From the NCBI GenBank assembly GCA_032622095.1, contig CP136069.1, positions 108,344,278 through 108,408,277 of the forward strand: a stretch of 64,000 nt of DNA, in the 5' to 3' direction. Every line of letters begins with the position of its first letter. The stretch's first letter is position 1. The notes below the pieces were generated by a model, which saw only the letters and a list, made by a program, of their open reading frames with translations, ran no database searches and was not told where the DNA came from. Below are positions 1 through 9,644 of the stretch, in pieces. The stretch comes from Siphonodentalium dalli (taxonomy: Eukaryota; Mollusca; Scaphopoda; Gadilida; Siphonodentaliidae). A program made the position numbers and the translations under genes.

Positions 1-82
1 GAACGGGTCTGGATTGATGGTCGCGACTCAATGACAAGGCTTATACAAATACAGGCTATGGTATTTTGGTGACAACTTCCAT

Positions 83-137
83 TTTATTGAATAAAGACCA
101 TTCAAAGTATAAACAAAGTAGACCCTGTCTCTTTATT
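83..137 (-). terminator. Poly(A) signals downstream of the zinc-finger exon
   Basis: Two AATAAA hexamers on the minus strand (132-137 and 83-88) lie 130-185 bases past the stop at 268. Position and orientation fit 3'-end processing signals, but AT-rich DNA gives chance matches. Confidence 0.4.
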
Positions 138-267
138 CAGTAACGCATAACATATATACATAACATATATTTACTCTTAAAAAGATAAATTCCAATCTTC
201 AAAACATAATAACAACATAAATTTTTGTAGATTTTCCACGCATAATACTGTATCTATAGGTCCGTTG

Positions 268-640
268 TCATTTAGTGACGCCTGTCAGCTGCGGCATCGA
301 TGAAGGACGTCCTTGTCGTGTACATCTTTCGTGTGATTTCTTAAGGTATCCTTCCTGGCAAATACAGAAAGACAGAACGGCATGTATGACATGTGTGCCA
401 CTTTCCAATTTGGTGACGATGTGCAAGCAACAAATGTTTCTCATTAAACTTTTGGCCACCATCACCACACGGGGGTGGTTGTGAATTTGTGTGTGTATTC
501 TCGTGCTTTTTCATGTTGAAGGAATTTGGAAATGCCTTTGCACACACATGTCTGAATCGCTTGTCCGAGTCCGATTGACCACTCGTTGTCTGAGACGTTG
601 AGCCCTATTCTTCGTTGAAGGATTCTTCCATTGCTTCAAT
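268..640 (-). pseudogene. C2H2 zinc-finger 3' exon, frame-broken
   Basis: Read on the minus strand, this holds remnants of about three C2H2 zinc fingers, a family that usually binds nucleic acid in the nucleus. The middle frame has a finger body (KAFPNSFNMKKHENTH), a second (QKFNEKHLLLAHRHQ) preceded by C-G-D-G where C-x-x-C is expected, and then HTCHTCRSVF. The matching end of that last finger (LKKSHERC) lies in another frame and runs to a stop at 268-270. The first finger also lacks its first cysteine, and a TAG lies just upstream in the finger frame. A TTTTATTTTAG acceptor-like site sits near 642. AATAAA on the minus strand at 132-137 and 83-88 could be the poly(A) signals, so this looks like a true 3' end. 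Decay explains the breaks best; assembly indels are the alternative. Confidence 0.6.
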
Positions 641-642
641 TC

Positions 643-1287
643 TAAAATAAAAACAAAAACAGAACAATAACAAGTAAGGTTATGAAGAGCAACGTGCAAT
701 ACATGTATACAGGATAGAGTCCAAATAAGGTCCCAAATTACTCTTAATAAAATTAATTTCTTATGTTTGTCATCTCTATAAAGTAGGCATATGGCTATTA
801 TAGTCCTATCGATAAATTCCACTATAGAAGCATGGTCCATCCATGATCACCGGAGACCAATACAATCCAACTGATCATATCTGGACCCTTTAATATTTTT
901 AAATTCATTAGGTTTAAACAAAAAGACTTTTCCTAGCATAAATGCAAATTGGTGATGCGTAGGCAATATAATTGTGGAATCAACGTCGATTGCGATGTCA
1001 TTTATGAATTGGCCAATGTAGGTGTCAGAGCCAAAAATAGGCTATACCGCCTGCCCAGAATACCTGACATTGATAATTAGGTATACGCCCGAAATGACAT
1101 AACAAACGACGTTGATTGCTTATAATTACATCCATGTATTTGAATTTAGAAAATACTCTACACCATCATAAATATTGTAATCTACACCATCATCATTATT
1201 GTGTAAATTGTCTTCATCTACACCGCCATTTTGACAATTTGGAAAATAATTTCATTTTTACCAATTTAATTAGTCCCAAGTGTGATG
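643..1287. other. Intron or intergenic DNA
   Basis: No coding signal. If the zinc-finger exon belongs with the first exon near 2250, this is intron. Copies of a GGTGTAGAT motif occur on the minus strand between about 1157 and 1232 (plus-strand ATCTACACC or close variants). Confidence 0.4.
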
Positions 1288-1939
1288 TTAAAGGGGCACT
1301 GTACACAAAGATAGGAGATTTTTTTATTTACTCCCATTGAAATAACTTTCAAGTTAGATTGTGTTCGTGTTATATGAGTTTCGTATAAACCTAATTTAGC
1401 GAAGAAAATATTGATCTTGGAAACAAAAATATTACGATTTCAAACTACGCGCCATGTTTTTGACCTTCACCGGAGAAGACGCAAGTCGCAGGAAGAACCG
1501 GAAGTTCATTGCTCACAGCTTCGATTGATGCATTCAATATCTTCCATCGAACAATCTCACTCCCTATAAAATACTTGACGCTTTATGACTCTTGTTTCTT
1601 TCTCCTTTTTTTTCGAATCGGTTATAACGGGCCTTCTTTTGCAGGTAACATGTTTTGTTTGCAACTCAATAATGTTCGCGAACGGCCGTCGATAAAAGAC
1701 ACGCAACATATGCGATTTCAAGAACGGTAACTCGTAATGGCATAATTCTCCATTTTATGACTCCAGCCATAAATGAATTTATATTAAATAATTAAATTTT
1801 ACTTTTACGATAGCCTGTTAACCGGAACATTTTCAGTAGACATCGTCGACTCAAATTAGTTATTTTATAATATAATATTCATATTAGATCGCTATTGTCA
1901 CCGGGAATTTATTGAAATTGGGGTACAGTACCCCTTTAA
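1288..1939. mobile_element. MITE with TTAA target duplication (piggyBac-like)
   Basis: A 652-bp segment bounded by TTAA at 1288-1291 and 1936-1939. Inside each TTAA is the inverted repeat AGGGGYACTGTAC, differing at one base between ends. TTAA duplications are typical of piggyBac-superfamily elements. No transposase is present, so it is non-autonomous; the internal ORF at 1509-1730 has no recognisable domain. Confidence 0.7.
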
Positions 1940-2237
1940 GTATAAATTCCATTACTCGTGTAACTTCATATCCTCTAGCAAACACAACCGTTAGGATTCC
2001 GTCTGAATCTCGTAGGATTCACTATTTATACAAAAAAATGCACGAATCTCGCCACATCAAAAGGTAAACAACAAATTTCACCACATGTTGACCTTTCTAG
2101 CACACTTAAAATACTTAATATCAATTGAACAACATGCCGAATATAGTCCACACACAATTCGACTGCTCGTGCAACTTTGTCTTAGTGAAATTAATTACTT
2201 AAATGAGAGAAAACGTTAATTGAGTTGAACCACGTAC

Positions 2238-2263
2238 CTTACGCTACTTTTGTCCGTCGCCAT
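2238..2263 (-). CDS. Possible first coding exon on the minus strand
   Basis: The minus strand reads CAAGATGGCGACGGAC and continues for eight codons (M-A-T-D-K-S-S-V) to a GTACGT donor at 2237-2232. The start context is strong. It lies upstream, in the same orientation, of the zinc-finger exon at 268-640 and could be its first exon. It is very short and could be chance; only a transcript would show it. Confidence 0.3.
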
Positions 2264-2920
2264 CTTGAAACTCTCCACCGTTTTCTCCACCGATCTTGCA
2301 CCACTGTGAAAGGCATTAACTCAAAACTGGATGAGGTTAAGTATATGAATGGTCAGCATTCGTCATGTCGCTGTGTCGTTCGATCCTGTTGATTTCAAGG
2401 TTGTCGGTAAACTGGAAAAAAAAACGTCTTCAAGCTTCTACAATTTTCGACTTCTTATACATATTTGAATTTAGACCAATTTGTCACCTTATGCTGTTTG
2501 CCAATTTATCTATGTATATATGGCATTGGGCATTTATTATCGACCTCTTTGTGTCAATTACGCAAAAACAAATATAAAATATTATTATTATATAAATATT
2601 ATAAAATATTATAAAACATATAAACGTTCGCCGTGGTTCGTTTGAACATCCAATTATAAATAAAAACTTTTTGAAGGAGGGATAATAATCCGGTTTAATA
2701 TGTCATCACATATACAAACCCTTTTTATTATCACCATATCGTGAATAGGCTTAACAGTGAAAGCTCTTTATTGAGTCATTGTAAAGGAAAAAGGGGACTC
2801 GACTTAGAACAGTTGTCATCGTGATTATTTACGGATTACACCAACACATGTACACGAACTTGCGATATCACAGTGGTGCAAGATCAGTGGAGAAAACGGT
2901 GTAGATGATCCAATATGGCG
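2258..2920. repeat. Inverted repeat, 52-bp arms, 558-bp spacer
   Basis: The arms at 2258-2309 and 2868-2920 are close reverse complements, sharing GTGGTGCAAGATC, TGGAGAAAACGGTG and an outer ATGGCG. Both arms end outward in an ATG with A at -3 and G at +4. It could be a MITE, although I found no clear target duplication, or an inverted duplication of a promoter and 5' leader. Confidence 0.65.
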
Positions 2921-3052
2921 GAGGATGTATGTTTTGATGAGTATGTCGTTGTAAATCGTGGTATTAGTGGTATATTTCGGACAGTAGTAACCGCACATTT
3001 ACGCAACTTTACTGGTTATAAATTGGCTGTTGTCGCGATGCAAAATAATTGA
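2915..3052 (+). CDS. Possible divergent first exon or 45-aa ORF
   Basis: The ATG at 2915 has A at -3 and G at +4 and opens a 45-codon frame beginning M-A-E-D, ending TGA at 3050-3052. It starts in the right arm of the inverted repeat, pointing away from the minus-strand ATG at 2263. A GT after CGTG near 2960 could act as donor. No domain recognised. Confidence 0.25.
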   Translation: MAEDVCFDEYVVVNRGISGIFRTVVTAHLRNFTGYKLAVVAMQNN

Positions 3053-3630
3053 CGTTTTTCTTCACTATTAATGTTAGAAACAGGTTCAAATCCCACGTTC
3101 ATGAAATTGCTATCATTTGAGGTGGAATTAAATTGTTATTTTACCATATTATTCGGGTCAGGATGTTGTTAATGGCAACTGCAGGATGTTGAAACGTCAC
3201 CGGAGTGTATATTTGATGATTCTAGATTCACAGGAGTAAATTACTTCGCATGGTCGCCTTCAAAATCGGTTGAATTTACCTCAATACAAACAACCATTTT
3301 TGGCGGTGCAGATCAATGTTTATGACGGTGTAGAATGTTGCCTGGTTAACGCGAATAGCAATAAGTAATGATGGTGTAGATGAAATACACGATGGTGGTG
3401 TAGATGATATCTAGACATGTGGTGTTGAGAAAAATCGTGATATACTAATACAAAATTTGTAATGGCCATAATCGAATGCTGTCATCTTCATCCAGTTCTC
3501 AAGACATAGCAGATGTGCTAGATGTATCTGCGATCCGGCTAAGGTATGTACATGGATGTCATGTCTTATCATAGTTCTACACACCAGTAGCTATTCCCGC
3601 CTGTCTCATGTAATGACGTGATGTCACTTG
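3053..3630. other. Non-coding, with GGTGTAGAT motif copies
   Basis: No gene seen. Variants of GGTGTAGAT occur on the plus strand at about 3305-3412, mirroring minus-strand copies at 1157-1232. Confidence 0.4.
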
Positions 3631-3930
3631 CGCTGAAGGGCTCACTCTCACCAAAAAAGTGCTGAAGGGTACACAGGACTTTAAAATGTGCTGAAGGGTA
3701 CACAATGTTTGAAATGTCGTTCTAAATGACGTTTAGTTTTCGTATCTACCATGATTTATGTTAAAGAATAGTTGTTTATGTTCCAATGATCATTAAAATG
3801 AACTGAAAACAAACTGCTAATGGGCGCCGGACTTTCAGAAACACAGTTTAAGTAACAGTGTCTGTGGCGATCGATCACAAACCCTGTGTACCCTTCAGCA
3901 CTTTTTTTGGTGAGAGTGAACCCTTCAGCG
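3631..3930. mobile_element. 300-bp MITE with 47-bp terminal inverted repeats
   Basis: 3631-3677 and 3883-3930 are near-perfect reverse complements (CGCTGAAGGG, CACTCTCACC, GTGCTGAAGGGTACACAGG) differing by one substitution and one base of an A run. It has no coding capacity. Target duplication unclear, so superfamily is unassigned. Near-identical arms suggest fairly recent insertion or strong pairing. Confidence 0.75.
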
Positions 3931-4474
3931 TCATTTGCCTAATAATGACCATTAATTTGGAGAACACGAAAAATCCCTTTTCTTTCATATTCTGGTAAAT
4001 AAATTCAGAGAGAAATTTGTTCATTGGGATGGATACCCTGCAGTGTATCATGTTTCCGAAATGCCACAAAACCCATATTATTTGTTTGACTACTGGTACG
4101 TTAGTATTGGAATAGGTTCGAAATTGAAATAGTGAAACAAGCAGAAAACAAAATTATATGATTGCCTCGTAAAAAGTCATATTTGACCCCGACATTGAGA
4201 TAATATACAGGGGAATGCGTTTTGCAATATGTAGATATATTTCATGAAAAATGACCGGTGACGCTCGATTAGATATGCATAACAAACCACTCCAAACACC
4301 ACAGACCACAAGGATGTGTGATCTTAATGTAAATTAAAACTCCACACTAAGATATTTTGGTCCCAAATTGGTAATGTTCCATGATGTATGTTTGGTGAAT
4401 CAACTGAAGCTCTAGTCGAATGTTACATGGCATTCTTCTTAAAAACTGATGCCATAGCTACAATTAAATAGACA
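3931..4474. other. No feature seen
   Basis: AT-rich sequence without coding signal or repeat structure that I can identify. Confidence 0.4.
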
Positions 4475-5210
4475 TCTACTATATATTTTGAGAACTCCGT
4501 ATATATATATATGTGTGTATATATGTGTGTATATGGGTACTTCATAGAATCGAAAACGGCTGCGCGGATTGAGCTCAAACTTCCTATCTAAGGGTCAAAC
4601 CCCACGGGAATCGTCGTCGTCGCGTTTTGGACAAGCTCTGAGCACCCATTCTCCACTCCCAATCATCAAAATCACCGCAATCGGCACTTCGGGGTTAATC
4701 GCGTTGATAGTTAAAGAGCGTTCCTATCCGCAGTGTAGTTGATAAAGAGCGTATGTGCGTAAATGTGATTCTTACGTCTGGGTCTGGGCATGTGCGTCAT
4801 TATACAGACATGAGCGTGTTGTGTGATTCTTACGTACTTAGAGCTTCGTAGGAACGCGGATCGGGTCAGTTTTTCCGCCCTATGTGATCTTCACCTTGGA
4901 ACGGGTACCCACACATGATATATATGTGTGTGTCCTTTATAGACTGGAACCGATTGAGCTCAAACTTGCTACCAACGGGATGTGTCATGGACGGGTTAAA
5001 TTGTGACCCCGACCTGACCTTGACCTTGAAAATGATCAATTCAAGGTCAAATCGGGTAAAATATTGAAAAACCAAAAATTAAGTCAAAAATATAAAAAAA
5101 AAATTAAATTACAAAAATTAATTGTTACAATTAACTCATTGAAAACAAAAGAAAAAAAAAGAAAAAAAGGGTTTCTGACGAACGCCGCCAGTGGCGGGCT
5201 AACCTGCTAG
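4475..5210 (+). mobile_element. Non-autonomous Helitron, family A copy 1
   Basis: Begins TCTACTATAT after an A and ends CTAG before a T, the A|TC...CTRR|T layout of Helitrons. A 3' hairpin (CCGCCAGTGGCGG) lies about 10 bases before CTAG. Near the 5' end is a TA/TG microsatellite. The interior has a GAGCTCAAACTT segment and a GACCTTGACCTTGAAAATG block shared with family B. It encodes no Rep/helicase, so it would need an enzyme supplied elsewhere. Confidence 0.8.
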
Positions 5211-5218
5211 TCTATCTA

Positions 5219-6113
5219 TCTACTATATAATTTGAGACTTCTGTATATATATATGTATGTGTGTATATGGGTGGGTACTTCATAGAATCGAAAACGCGTG
5301 TACAGATTGAGCTCAAATTTCGTATATAAGTGTAAAATCCCACGGACACCGCCGTGGTCGCATTTCGGAGAAGCTGAGAGCACCGTTTCTCCCTTCCCAA
5401 TCATCAAAATCACCGCAATCGGCACTTCGGGGTTAATAGCGTCGATATATAAAGAGCGTTTGTTTTCCACAGTGTCTATATAAAGAGCGTCGTTTTCGCT
5501 ATCTAATTATCTGTATGACGGGAATCTGTAGCCTGTCGCTCGAAATATTATGCAGAGAATATTATGCAGAGAGATTTCACATTAGGACGGGTACGGCAGA
5601 CTCGAAATATTATGCAGAGAGATTTCCCGACTGGAAGCGTTTGTTTTCAATTCAATGCAATGTTTCACGACGGGAAGTGTTTGTTTTCAATTCAATGCAA
5701 TGTTATCGCTCGAAATATTATGCAGAGAGATTTCACGACATTAGGACGGGTACGGGCAGGTTAAAAAAAAAAGGAAAACAAAGAATGCGTTGTCTGTCAT
5801 TCCTAGGAAGGGGGGATTTCTACGGGTAAATTTTTCCGCCAGAAACAAATTTTTTTATTAAAACAATTTAAAATTAAAAAGTTTAAAAATAAAAAAACAA
5901 TTCAGAAAAAAAAATATATTAAATTTAAAAAACATTAAATTCATATTAAAAAATAAAAAACAAAAATAAATAAAAACAAAATAATTAAAAAAAATGCCAT
6001 GTTTCTGACGAAATTTGGTACAAATGCAGCACAAGTGTCTCGGAACCTGTTGCAATTGCTTTTTCGAACAAAGCCATGGGACGAATGCCGACAGTGGCGG
6101 GCTAACCTGCTAG
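5219..6113 (+). mobile_element. Non-autonomous Helitron, family A copy 2
   Basis: Starts TCTACTATATAATTTGAGAC, separated from copy 1 by 8 bases (two extra TCTA units), and ends CTAG at 6110-6113. The 3' hairpin has one mismatch. The interior at about 5540-5760 has repeated short modules containing ATTATGCAGAGA. Head-to-tail with copies 1 and 3. Confidence 0.75.
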
Positions 6114-6137
6114 TCTACTATATAATTTGAGACTTCC

Positions 6138-6178
<41 letters not shown>

Positions 6179-6305
6179 GGTACTTCATTGAATCCAAAAC
6201 GCGTGTACAGATTGAGCTCAAATTTCGTATATAAGTGTAAAATCACACGGACACCGTCGTGGTCGCGTTTTGGAGAAGCTCAGAGCACCTCTTCTCCCTA
6301 AGTTG
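6114..6305 (+). mobile_element. Helitron family A copy 3, truncated
   Basis: Begins TC immediately after the CTAG of copy 2, carries a (TA)n tract at 6139-6172, and matches the 5' part of copies 1 and 2 until about 6300, where the Penelope-like element starts. Confidence 0.75.
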
Positions 6306-6656
6306 TTTCAATGCTTGACAGTTTCAATTCCGGTATCAATAGAGATGCTGGATTCATGTCCGCGTGGTTGTAGTCTTATTGTGATATCTTATTGCAACTA
6401 ACATGCAGCTATATACCTTTCAATTGTACCTATACACTAGGTCCTAATTTATATCTACTAGAATTTGGTAACCATCAACTTGTTTACCTGGGATACAACG
6501 TCATCACGTCATCATCAACGCTTCATGTAGCTTTAACGTTTCTTGTCTCATTTCTCGTTTGTCTGTCACTTGATAAAGTCTATGTTAGACGAAAGCTCGT
6601 GAGAAAAAAATATACAATAGGTCTTAAAGGTGTTACCATTTATTTCAACCAACTAT
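6306..6656 (+). repeat. Left terminal direct repeat of the Penelope-like element
   Basis: About 351 bp, nearly identical to 9217-9568. It begins with the last part of the endonuclease coding sequence (ending FMSAWL, stop), so the element is partly self-overlapping at its ends. Confidence 0.85.
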
Positions 6657-6694
6657 CAATCAAACCTATACGGCTACACTACTTTACCTACAAG

Positions 6695-7160
6695 ATGACT
6701 ACCAACACCAAGAACAGCCGAACAGACTGGAGATTATTGAGACTCAAGAAACGTTATGCACAAATCAACAGCGATTTGTTCTTCATCAAGGAATGCAAGA
6801 AGAATCAACTCATCCCGAATGTCTTGAAGATTAAAAACCCACTTGCTAACACTCATCGGACTAAGTATTCGGATGACATATGCAACCGTTCTAGCGAGAA
6901 AATTCGAAATCACCTGGTGGATGTGTTGTACAGTAAAAAGGCGACCATCGAGCAGAGCCTTACATCATTCTTGGACTCCCACGTAAGTGCCAATTCCCAA
7001 ACAGCAGATGACTTTTACAACAAAACTCTTCATGATTTACTCCTGACCAAGCGTAAAAAACTAACTAAATTGAAAGAACAGTCCGCCAAATCACAATGTG
7101 TAGAACCGGGAGTGGTTAATTTATCGAATTACAACCCTATAGTGATACGGAATTTTCTGT
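6695..7160 (+). pseudogene. Penelope-like ORF, N-terminal part
   Basis: The likely start is ATG at 6695 (M-T-T-N), just past the left terminal repeat; an upstream ATG at 6392 only adds repeat-derived residues. The roughly 155 residues are lysine-rich and helical-looking, as expected for the poorly conserved region before the Penelope RT domain. The frame runs on to a stop at 7199-7201, but family-like sequence (VLQKGLSFCPS) resumes in the next frame from about 7150, so there is a frameshift here. Confidence 0.7.
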
Positions 7161-8997
7161 TCTACAGAAAGGATTGTCGTTTTGTCCAAGCAAACCGTTA
7201 GACAAAGTTCAAGTTTGTGATGATTTTGATGCTTATTTTCGCCGTCTCCGACTCAAAGAATATTTCTATGACCGAGACCAACCGCAGGAATATTGTTCAA
7301 ATCCTCAAAAGCGTTCAACTTGGACACCCCCGGCTGGTCGTAATTTGAAACTGGACCATTATATTGATACTGTGCGAAGTAGAGTGAAATCGGAAATCAC
7401 GTCACATAACCACAAACTGTTAACTAATTTGAAACCTACTGAGAAAAAAGCCATTTCAAGCTTAAAAGCTAATCGTGATATCACCATTAAACCGAGTGAC
7501 AAGGGTGGTGCGGTTGTTATTCAGAACACTAGTGACTACATAGCAGAAGCTAATCGCCAACTCCATGACACAAACTATTATACAAAATTGGATGCGGACC
7601 CTACTGATGCTTTCCAATGTGAACTCGCGGACCTCATACAATCGTTGCCCGAAAACGACAGAGATCTCGTTCGTCCGGCCGTCGTTCAGACACCCCGCAT
7701 TTGAACATTCTACACACTTCCTAAGATACATAAACATGGTGTCCCAGGCCGTCCAATTGTATCAGGGTGTGGAACTATCACTGAGAACATTTCTAAGCTG
7801 ATAGACGACGAACTCAAACCTATCGCGCGATCTGCTCACAGTTATATAAAAGACTCCACTGACTTTCTAAACAAGATTTCCAGCATTGATGATATTGATG
7901 AACAAACTTTACTTGTAACTCTCGACGTAAAGGCATTGTATTCTAATATAAATCACGTGGATGGAATACAGGCTCTGACACGATCGTTAATCTCATATTC
8001 TGGAAACACCTCAATGGCCACCGAAACCATCGCTAAATTGACCGAATTTATTCTTAACCACAACTACTTTCAGTTTAATGGAGATATTTTTCTACAGAAA
8101 TTGGGAACCGCGATGGGCACTCCCATGGCCCCTCAGTTCGCCAATATATATATGGCTGACTTTGAGAAAACATTCTTGGACAATATTGAGCTAAAACCTA
8201 AAGTTTATTTTCGGTATATAGATGACATTTTCATCATTTGGGAGCACGGTTTGTCAGAACTTGAAGAATTTTATGACAAAATTAACAATGTTCACCCTAA
8301 CCTAAAGTTTACCATGGAAAAGTCTACAGAGACTATCAGCTTCTTGGATGTCAGAGTTTTCAAAACTGATGGGAAATTAGAAACTGCTGTTTATAGGAAA
8401 CCAACTGACAAATATAATTACTTACATTCTACAAGTTTTCATCCGGATCATACTAAGAGATCTGTTATATATAGTCAGCCCTTACGTTACCATCGAATCA
8501 ACTCGGATCCGAACATTCGCACACAACAAATCTCCAAATTAAAATCGGAATTCGTGAAACTCGGGTATGAAAAGCGAACTGTGGAGAAGCAGACAACTAA
8601 GGCGCTTTCCAAGGACCGTACGGATTTGTTAGCTTATAAATGTTCTGACGTTAAAGAACGCGTTCCGCTTGTTGTTACACATCACCCCACAACTAAACTA
8701 ATGAGACTCATTCTGGTTCAGTCCCAGCATATTCTGGACGGCGATGATCTACTTCAGAACATATTCAAGGAGAGGCCGTTTCTGGCGACTAGGCAACCAC
8801 CTAACTTACGACAGATGCTTGTTTCTAGCCAATGTCGGTCGTCTAATTTTTCTATCGGAACCAAACCGTGTAACACTCCAAGATGTGGCACATGCCAACT
8901 AGTATCTTCGGATACTATTAGTTCTAAAGACGGATATCCGATCATTCCGAAGGGTCTATTCACCTGTCGAAGCACATGTGTGGTATACATCTTATAA
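7150..8997 (+). pseudogene. Penelope-like reverse transcriptase region
   Basis: This would copy element RNA into DNA by target-primed synthesis. In order: VLQKGLSFCPS; KPSDKGGAVVI; LPKIHK and GRPIVSG; LDVKALYSNI, with the first catalytic aspartate; AMGTPMAPQFANIYM; YIDD, the catalytic pair; FLDV; and YRKPTDKYNYL. A cysteine cluster (RCGTC) follows before the endonuclease. All this is in one frame except a TGA at 7702-7704, just before the LPKIHK block, and the frame ends at 8995-8997 just after VVYIL. Catalytic residues are intact, so inactivation rests on the breaks. Group within the Penelope-like elements cannot be settled by eye. Confidence 0.88.
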
Positions 8998-9284
8998 CTT
9001 GCGCACGATGCCCGGATGTTCACTACATAGGAGAGACTGGACAGCCGTTATGTAGACGAATCACTGGCCACCGACAGAATATCAACAACCACGACGATTT
9101 GCCTGTTGCGAACCATTTCTGCCTTCCGCGCCATTCTGTTAAGGACATTCGTGTCCAAGTGATACAGGGAGGACTATCGGACCTTCACAGTCGCAGGATT
9201 ACAGAGAAAAAATACATTTCAATGCTTGACAGTTTCAATTCCGGTATCAATAGAGATGCTGGATTCATGTCCGCGTGGTTGTAG
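8976..9284 (+). pseudogene. GIY-YIG endonuclease domain of the Penelope-like element
   Basis: This domain would nick target DNA to prime reverse transcription. The first part of the motif (VVYIL) sits at the end of the RT frame; this frame carries on with ITCARCPDVHYIGETGQPL, which holds the YIG half and a C-x-x-C pair, then R-x(3)-H and downstream histidines typical of Penelope-like endonucleases. The shift near 8990-8997 splits the domain. The C-terminus (MLDSFNSGINRDAGFMSAWL) lies in the right terminal repeat. Confidence 0.85.
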
Positions 9285-9562
9285 TCTTATTGTGATATCT
9301 TATTGCAACTAACATGCAGCTATATACCTTTCAATTGTACCTATACACTAGTTCCTAATTTATATCTACTAGAATTTGGTAACCATCAACTTGTTTACCT
9401 GGGATACAACGTCATCACGTCATCATCAACGCTTCATGTAGCTTTAACGTTTCTTGTCTCATTTCTCGTTTGTCTGTCACTTGATAAAGTATATGTTAGA
9501 CGAAAGCTCGTGATAAAAAAATATACAATAGGTCTTAAAGGTGTTACCATTTATTTCAACCC

Positions 9563-9568
<6 letters not shown>
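9217..9568 (+). repeat. Right terminal direct repeat of the Penelope-like element
   Basis: Partner of 6306-6656. It ends at AACTATAT and runs directly into a (TA)n tract (about 9566-9619). Confidence 0.85.
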
Positions 9569-9620
<52 letters not shown>

Positions 9621-9644
9621 GGAAGTCTCAAATTATATAGTAGA
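9569..9644 (-). mobile_element. 5' end of a Helitron family A copy (minus)
   Basis: On the minus strand this starts TCTACTATATAATTTGAGAC right after the CTAG of the adjoining family C copy and enters the (TA)n tract, where the Penelope-like element cuts it off. Confidence 0.7.

Larger units (their letters stand above)
6306..9568 (+). mobile_element. Penelope-like retroelement (RT + GIY-YIG), with terminal direct repeats
   Basis: A nearly full-length Penelope-like element. Direct repeats at 6306-6656 and 9217-9568 differ at only about four positions and are its long terminal (pseudo-LTR) repeats. The right repeat begins inside the endonuclease coding end, as in other Penelope-like elements. 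Between them is coding for an N-terminal region, reverse transcriptase and GIY-YIG endonuclease. The frame is broken near 7150, at a TGA at 7702-7704 and near 8995. The right edge abuts a (TA)n tract, consistent with insertion into the TA microsatellite of a Helitron. Similar terminal repeats suggest a young insertion. Confidence 0.9.

Noticed and set aside
6392-6694. Upstream ATG as start of the Penelope-like ORF
   Set aside because: It lies in the terminal repeat and the added residues are repeated at the right end (9303 onward), so the ATG at 6695 is preferred.
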